Source: [Eubacterium] saphenum (GTDB lineage: Bacteria; Bacillota; Clostridia; Peptostreptococcales; Anaerovoracaceae). From it: a DNA stretch of 64,000 bases. A program made the translations under genes and the position numbers. The stretch lies in assembly GCA_004555725.1 (NCBI GenBank), contig SFHC01000010.1, positions 1-64,000 on the forward strand, written 5' to 3'. Below, in pieces: positions 59,398 through 64,000 of this stretch; the stretch's first letter is position 1, and the number at the start of each line of letters is the position of its first letter. The notes beneath the pieces were generated by a model. That model was not told the DNA's origin. It saw only the letters and a list, made by a program, of their open reading frames with translations, and did not search any database.

Positions 59398-60231
59398 ATG
59401 AGCAGCTTTTTTCAGTATGTGAACCGGACAGGCTACGATCAGATTTATAATACGTTTTCACCCGAACATATTGTTATCGTGCTTGCGTTCTTTGCCGGGT
59501 TTGCGGCAATGGCCAGGTATTCCAGGAAACCGGGATCCGATAAGCTTCTGAAGAGGCTGGAACGCGTCAGTCTGTGCTGCATGGCATGCGGTCAGCTGTT
59601 ATATATGTTCTGGTTCGCTGTTGCCAATAAAGGCGGAGACAAATGGCCCCTGTACGCCTGCAGGATAGCCTGTATTTTGTTGATTTTCACATACTTTGTG
59701 CGCTGGATGCCATTAGAACAGTTTTCGATCTATACGGCTCTGTACGGAGGGATCAGCTCTGTCTTTTATTCTACGCCAAAACCGTTTGCGTTTCCCCATG
59801 TTACACGGATCGCCTTTTTTGCAACCCATATCGGTCTGGCGTATTCTGCGCTGCTTCGCATCCTGAACCACGATGAAGAGATCGATTTGCGATCGCTGAA
59901 AGGCGCAGAGGGGGTCAACCTGGTTGTGATCGGGACGGTTCTGGCCATAGATATTAAATTTGACTGGAATTACATGTTTTTGATGGCGCCGCAGCTGCCG
60001 ACGAAATATCTGGGGCAGATACACTCCATGTATGTTCAGGTTCTGGCAACGATCGGAGTAGCTGCCGTATATATTTTTGCTGTATTTGCGGCATGGATGT
60101 TTGCTGTCTGGCTGCAGGTGCATTTCAGTTCCCGCCACTATAAGAGACAGAGCAGCAGACCAGTTGTCCGGAAGACTTCGGAACCAAAATTTGTTCATAA
60201 ACTGCAGGATAGAAAAAGTCGATATCGCTAG
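59398..60231 (+). CDS. YwaF/TIGR02206-like integral membrane protein
   Basis: A 277-residue protein with about seven hydrophobic helices. It resembles the YwaF family (TIGR02206) in length and layout: N-terminal FSPEHIVIVLAFF, a WPLYACRI segment after the second helix pair, and WNYMFLMAPQLPTK near the sixth helix. The C-terminal tail is very basic. Family function is unknown. GAGGTAAGG precedes the ATG. It is 135 bp downstream of pcrA, with no terminator recognised between them. Confidence 0.7.
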   Translation: MSSFFQYVNRTGYDQIYNTFSPEHIVIVLAFFAGFAAMARYSRKPGSDKLLKRLERVSLCCMACGQLLYMFWFAVANKGGDKWPLYACRIACILLIFTYFVRWMPLEQFSIYTALYGGISSVFYSTPKPFAFPHVTRIAFFATHIGLAYSALLRILNHDEEIDLRSLKGAEGVNLVVIGTVLAIDIKFDWNYMFLMAPQLPTKYLGQIHSMYVQVLATIGVAAVYIFAVFAAWMFAVWLQVHFSSRHYKRQSSRPVVRKTSEPKFVHKLQDRKSRYR

Positions 60232-60344
60232 TCAATTTCCATGATGTTTTTTTGAAGTTTTCCGCGTTCTGTATACGAACGCACATAGCTGCTGTATAAT
60301 AGCGTAGTAAATTATTCTTATCACAGGGAAGGGGAAGTGTGAAA

Positions 60345-61322
60345 ATGAAAATGGCATGGAAGAAAACTGCAGGTGTGCTGATGCTTGCCTGCACACTGCT
60401 CGTGACGATGAGTTTTACAACCGCGTTTACAGCAGACGCAGCAACCAAGGCTGCAGCAAAGTCTTCAAAGACGGCTGCAGCAGCATCCAAATCGGCAAAA
60501 AAGACGACCAAGGCGGCAAAAACAACGAAGGCTGCGAAGACGTCCAAGGCATCAAAAACGACAAAGAACGCGAAGACATCTAAGACTGCTAAGACAAGTA
60601 AAAAATCTAAGACAGCCAAGACGTCCGGAACCAAGGCAGCGGCAAAGAAAGTCAAGGTAACCTATTCTGTACCGACATCCAAATCTGTAACTGTCGGAAA
60701 TACAGTCTACACGATCAAGGAAACCAAGAAAGCTGCTTCTCTGGTCAGCACAGACACAGCATCAAAGACAGCCAAGACGCTGCAGACACTGCCAATGAAT
60801 GGCTATGACATCAATAATTACTGCATTATCTCCGATTATTACAACGGAAAAATTTATGTTTCTCAGAATTCTGCCAACCATGGTACGACATACACCTATG
60901 ATGTCCAGTCCGGTACATGGAGCACCTTCATGCCGAATACATTCCTGGAATGCAGAATCGGAAACTATTTCATCGCGGCTAATCCGGTAAAATCTCCGCT
61001 CGGAGAAACAGAAGCACTGTTCCAGTTCAATGGAAACGGTTATACAAGACTGAAGAAGCTCGGTTCCAAGAACTGCGGCACAGCGACAGCTGTCGGAAAC
61101 AGTTTCTATTTTGTAAAGTATGACCAGAATCAGACACAGGGCACACTGTACAAGATGAGTGCGGATGGAAAGAAGATCGAGAAAATCAATACGCTGAAAG
61201 CAGCAAGAGCGGATGAGACATTCACGATCACCAAGATTACAGGAAAATATTGTGTATTCAACGTTGACGGCGTCAATTACCAGTACACATACAAGACAAG
61301 AAATATTTCTAAGATGAAATAA
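60345..61322 (+). CDS. Secreted protein with Lys/Ala/Thr-rich low-complexity region
   Basis: An approximately 325-residue exported protein of unknown family. A signal peptide covers residues 1-33 (TAGVLMLACTLLVTMSF then AFTADAA). About 75 residues built almost only from Ala, Lys, Thr and Ser follow, with repeated KTTKAAKT/KTSK motifs. This is strongly basic and resembles histone H1-like tails that bind anionic polymers. The C-terminal 210 residues contain repeated short beta-strand units (NGKIYVSQN, GNSFYFVKYD, GKYCVFNVDG), suggestive of a beta-propeller. GTG 60339 or ATG 60345 may start it, since AAGGGGAAG precedes both. Confidence 0.7.
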   Translation: MKMAWKKTAGVLMLACTLLVTMSFTTAFTADAATKAAAKSSKTAAAASKSAKKTTKAAKTTKAAKTSKASKTTKNAKTSKTAKTSKKSKTAKTSGTKAAAKKVKVTYSVPTSKSVTVGNTVYTIKETKKAASLVSTDTASKTAKTLQTLPMNGYDINNYCIISDYYNGKIYVSQNSANHGTTYTYDVQSGTWSTFMPNTFLECRIGNYFIAANPVKSPLGETEALFQFNGNGYTRLKKLGSKNCGTATAVGNSFYFVKYDQNQTQGTLYKMSADGKKIEKINTLKAARADETFTITKITGKYCVFNVDGVNYQYTYKTRNISKMK

Positions 61323-61358
61323 TGCTGGAAATAACAATCAGAGTGATTTCTTGAATAT

Positions 61359-61403
61359 AAACAGCAGCATGCAGCGCAGAAATGTCTGTATGCTGCTGTT
61401 TTT
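61359..61403 (+). terminator. Terminator after the secreted protein gene
   Basis: A perfect 12-bp stem, AAACAGCAGCAT/ATGCTGCTGTTT, followed by TT and TGCG. Confidence 0.8.
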
Positions 61404-61541
61404 GCGAGGAAGAGGGGGTTGTGCTAAAATACGTGTATCAATTAAAGCGGTGAAGGTCTGCAGAAGGCTTGCGCCGCGCATAAACATGCCTTTCAGACTA
61501 TTCTGGAAGGTTAGATCGTAATGGATAAGGGGGAATTTGGA

Positions 61542-62420
61542 ATGATACAGAAAATAACAATTGCAGGCGCCGGTACTATGGGGTATTCTATGGCGCAGAT
61601 TTTTGCCGAGTATGGATACGAGGTGACGCTTTGGAACCATCGTGCAGAAACGCTGGAAAGAGCAAAGAAGAAAATTGCCTCTGGCGTTGCAGATAAGATC
61701 GTGTACTCTGCAGAAATGTCGGCTTTCCAGGGGCGTGATCTGATTGTCGAATGTATTAAAGAGGATCTTGATACAAAGCTTGGCTTCTACCGCCAGATGT
61801 CGCCGTTAACGGATGAAGACACGATTATTGCAACCAATACATCCGGTCTGTCCATCAATACACTGTCAACGGCAGTTACACGTCCGGAGCGTTTTCTCGG
61901 TATGCACTGGTTCAATCCGCCGACACTGATCCCGCTGATTGAAATTATTAAGAACGATCATACGGATGCAGCAGTGGCGCAGGCGATTTATGACTTGTCT
62001 CTTGCAATTGATAAAAAGCCGGCGGTTGTCGAAAAGGATGTCTATGGCTTTGCTGCAAACCGTCTCCAGCTTGCCGTGCTTCGGGAGGCATGTTCGATGG
62101 TAAAGGACGGTGTGATCAGTGTGGAGGGCATTGATTCTGTCATGAAATACGGGCTCGGATTCCGCTGGGCATGTCTCGGACCGCTTGAAACGATTGATTT
62201 TGGAGGGATCGATACGTCCTATCATATCAGTGAATATCTGGTTCCGGATCTGGATGACTCTCATGAAATTCCGGCCTTGATCAGGGAACACTTTGACGCG
62301 GGCGAGTATGGAGTTAAGACGGGAAAGGGCTTCTATGATTACAGCAACGGCAAAGACGCGGAAGCGACAAAGGAAAGAGACCGCAAGCTGAAAGCTGTCC
62401 ATGACGCGCTGTATAAATAA
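61542..62420 (+). CDS. 3-hydroxyacyl-CoA dehydrogenase family protein
   Basis: A 292-residue NAD-dependent enzyme oxidising or reducing 3-hydroxyacyl-CoA (3-hydroxybutyryl-CoA dehydrogenase type). The NAD-binding motif is IAGAGTMGYSMAQIFAE. GMHWFNPPTLIPLIEII includes the catalytic histidine. ATNTSGLSIN and the C-terminal dimer domain with GEYGVKTGKGFYDY follow. Other butyrate genes (thl, crt, bcd) are not adjacent, so its pathway is unclear. The start MIQKITI is chosen because GGGGG lies 8 nt before it. An ATG seven codons upstream is possible. Confidence 0.85.
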   Translation: MIQKITIAGAGTMGYSMAQIFAEYGYEVTLWNHRAETLERAKKKIASGVADKIVYSAEMSAFQGRDLIVECIKEDLDTKLGFYRQMSPLTDEDTIIATNTSGLSINTLSTAVTRPERFLGMHWFNPPTLIPLIEIIKNDHTDAAVAQAIYDLSLAIDKKPAVVEKDVYGFAANRLQLAVLREACSMVKDGVISVEGIDSVMKYGLGFRWACLGPLETIDFGGIDTSYHISEYLVPDLDDSHEIPALIREHFDAGEYGVKTGKGFYDYSNGKDAEATKERDRKLKAVHDALYK

Positions 62421-62467
62421 CATTGTAATGTATTAAAAATCGAACATATCATTTGTGATAAATCACA

Positions 62468-62496
62468 TTGACGCAACAATAATTTTGGGTTATAGT
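62468..62496 (+). promoter_or_regulatory. ilvB promoter (TTGACG-17-TATAGT)
   Basis: TTGACG (62468-62473) and TATAGT (62491-62496), 17-bp spacer, about 130 bp before the gene. The leader shows no T-box. Confidence 0.7.
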
Positions 62497-62625
62497 AACA
62501 AAAATGGATGATTTGTTTTACTAAAGCTGCATATTCTTGCTGCGTCTTTTTTTGTCGAAAAGAACGGCAAAGCTTGATCAGGCAGGGATGAGCAGTCTGT
62601 TGATTGAGGAAAAGCAGGTGAAAAA

Positions 62626-64000
62626 ATGTTAAATGGAGCAAAGGCTATGGTGAAATGCCTGGAGGCTGAAGGAATTACAAAAGTGTTCGGCTATCCGGGC
62701 GTTGCGATTGCCCCGTTCTATAACGGGCTTTATGATTCAAAGATTGAGCATGTTCTTGTGCGTGAGGAACAGTCTGCCGGACATGCAGCGAGCGGCTGGG
62801 CGAGGATTTCCAGAAAACCCGCTGTCTGTGTCACGACTTCCGGACCGGGAGCGACCAATCTGATTACAGCGCTCGCGACGGCATATGCAGACAGTATCCC
62901 GGTTATCGCGATTACCGGACAGGTGAGCAGCGAACTTCTGGGACGCGATGTGTTCCAGGAGGCGGATATCACAGGAGCGACAGAATCGTTTACAAAATAC
63001 CGCTACCTCGTGAAAAACGCTGAGGATCTGCCGAGAATCTTCAAGGAAGCCTTCTATATTGCTTCTACAGGACGTAAGGGACCGGTTCTGATTGATGTGC
63101 CAATCGACATACAGAAGCAGGAAATCAGAGATTTTGACTATGAGAAAATTAAAGTAGATATCCGCGGCTACAAACCGCCGAAAAAGACCGGAAACAAGCA
63201 GCAGGTCCAGAAGGTGGTTGAGGCAATCAATCACGCAAAGCGCCCGCTGATCTGCGCGGGAGGAGGCGTCATTCTCGGAAACGGCGAGCAGCAGGTTTGT
63301 GAATTCTGCGAGAAAAACAATATTCCTCTGGTTCACACCATGATGGGAATTGGTGTCATGCCAAAGGACCATCCGCTTTATTTCGGTATGCTCGGAAATA
63401 ACGGAAAACCGTATGCCAACCGTGCTGTTGACAAGAGCGACCTGCTGATCATCGTCGGTGCGCGTGTCGCGGATCGTGCCATTGCCAAGCCGAAGGCACT
63501 GGAGGAGGATACACGGACGATTATTCATATCGATATCGACACTGCAGAAATCGGAAAGAACCTCGGACCGACACTGCCGCTGGTCGGTGATGTGAGAAAT
63601 ATCTTCCAGATATTGACAAAAGAAAAGGTCAAGGTGGACACGTCTAAGTGGCTGGATGAACTGAATGCAATAAAAGAGAATACGGCTGACCACAGAAAGT
63701 TCAGTGATCAGTATGTCAATCCGAATACACTGGTGAAGACGCTGTCATCCAGAATGGAGAACGATGCAATCTATGTTGCCGACGTCGGTCAGAATCAGCT
63801 GTGGTCTGCGGATAATTACATTATGAAGCGCGGCCGCTTTCTGACTACCGGCGGAATGGGAACGATGGGATATTCCATTCCTGCTGCAATCGGAGCCAAG
63901 ATGTGTCAGCCGGAGAAGCAGGTAGTCGCCGTATGCGGCGACGGTTCCTTCCAGATGGCCATGAACGAGCTTGCGACCGCGCGTGTCAATCACGTACCGC
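62626..64000 (+). CDS. ilvB: Acetolactate synthase large subunit, truncated by window end
   Basis: A thiamine-diphosphate enzyme catalysing the first common step of valine and isoleucine synthesis. The 458 visible residues cover the N-terminal PYR domain (VFGYPGVAIAPFYN and the catalytic-glutamate segment REEQSAGHAASGWAR), the central domain, and the start of the PP domain with VAVCGDGSFQMAMNE. TTSGPGATNLITALATAYADSIP is highly typical. It reads GYPGVAIAP where most homologues have GYPGGAVLP, and EEQSAGH where most have HEQGAAH, so it is a divergent branch. GCAGGTG precedes the ATG. The C-terminus lies outside. Confidence 0.87.
   Translation, partial: MLNGAKAMVKCLEAEGITKVFGYPGVAIAPFYNGLYDSKIEHVLVREEQSAGHAASGWARISRKPAVCVTTSGPGATNLITALATAYADSIPVIAITGQVSSELLGRDVFQEADITGATESFTKYRYLVKNAEDLPRIFKEAFYIASTGRKGPVLIDVPIDIQKQEIRDFDYEKIKVDIRGYKPPKKTGNKQQVQKVVEAINHAKRPLICAGGGVILGNGEQQVCEFCEKNNIPLVHTMMGIGVMPKDHPLYFGMLGNNGKPYANRAVDKSDLLIIVGARVADRAIAKPKALEEDTRTIIHIDIDTAEIGKNLGPTLPLVGDVRNIFQILTKEKVKVDTSKWLDELNAIKENTADHRKFSDQYVNPNTLVKTLSSRMENDAIYVADVGQNQLWSADNYIMKRGRFLTTGGMGTMGYSIPAAIGAKMCQPEKQVVAVCGDGSFQMAMNELATARVNHVP

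Noticed and set aside
62439..62453. A LexA box before ilvB (CGAACATAT half-site)
   Set aside because: Only the left half matches. The right half has no GTTC, and SOS control of ilvB would make no sense.

Overview
This 64 kb window is ordinary chromosome from a low-to-mid GC Gram-positive anaerobe of the Clostridia, most like Lachnospiraceae. I cannot name the genus. The signs are strong GGAGG-type ribosome binding sites, sigma-A promoters with 16-17 bp spacers, a T-box leader, a Gram-positive LexA box, preQ1 control, and a four-gene MBOAT/DHHW/DUF4358/SGNH cassette. Apart from an IS66 remnant at the left edge there is no clear mobile island.

Layout. 1-10 kb: IS66 remnant, ketopantoate reductase-like gene, divergent serA and serC, a D-Ala-D-Ala carboxypeptidase, uvrC, a DUF1292 gene, a COG2509 flavoprotein and tRNA-Leu(CAG). 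10-15 kb: divergent LysR regulator and DMT exporter, preQ1 riboswitch with queT, a long non-coding stretch holding a 102-bp repeat array, tRNA-Pro(CGG) and a nitroreductase. 15-24 kb: membrane protein, CYTH protein, then the proteostasis block tig-clpP-clpX-lon, followed by engB and hpt. 24-34 kb: DUF1461 protein, PHP phosphoesterase, beta-CASP nuclease, Dabb protein, UvrD-like helicase, aminopeptidase P, and bioB-bioY behind a BirA-like operator. 34-41 kb: a PolC-derived pseudo-polymerase overlapping a YprB-type exonuclease, a predicted small RNA, Nudix hydrolase, xerD, rplS, rbgA and rnhB. 41-45 kb: O-acylation cassette on the minus strand. 45-55 kb: leuA-C-D-B on the minus strand under a leucine T-box, a second 102-bp repeat array, then ilvC and ilvD. 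55-64 kb: ornithine carbamoyltransferase, SDR, pcrA with a LexA box, YwaF-like protein, a Lys/Ala/Thr-rich secreted protein, a 3-hydroxyacyl-CoA dehydrogenase and a truncated ilvB.

How it works together. leuABCD, ilvC, ilvD and ilvB cover most of branched-chain amino acid synthesis. Each is under its own leader or promoter, and only leuA has a T-box. serA and serC form a divergent serine module around a shared hairpin. bioB and bioY couple biotin synthesis to uptake. uvrC, two UvrD helicases, yprB and the pseudo-PolC form a scattered DNA-repair set.

Most unusual content. Two distant intergenic arrays (about 13.35-13.9 kb and 50.7-51.2 kb) share one architecture: a 9-bp arm, a 47-bp gap, an inverted 9-bp arm and a 37-bp linker, repeating every 102 bp, although the filler sequence differs almost completely between them. 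Also notable are a catalytically degenerate PolC-like protein, a roughly 93-nt C-rich small RNA candidate, and a XerD that lacks the box-II histidine.
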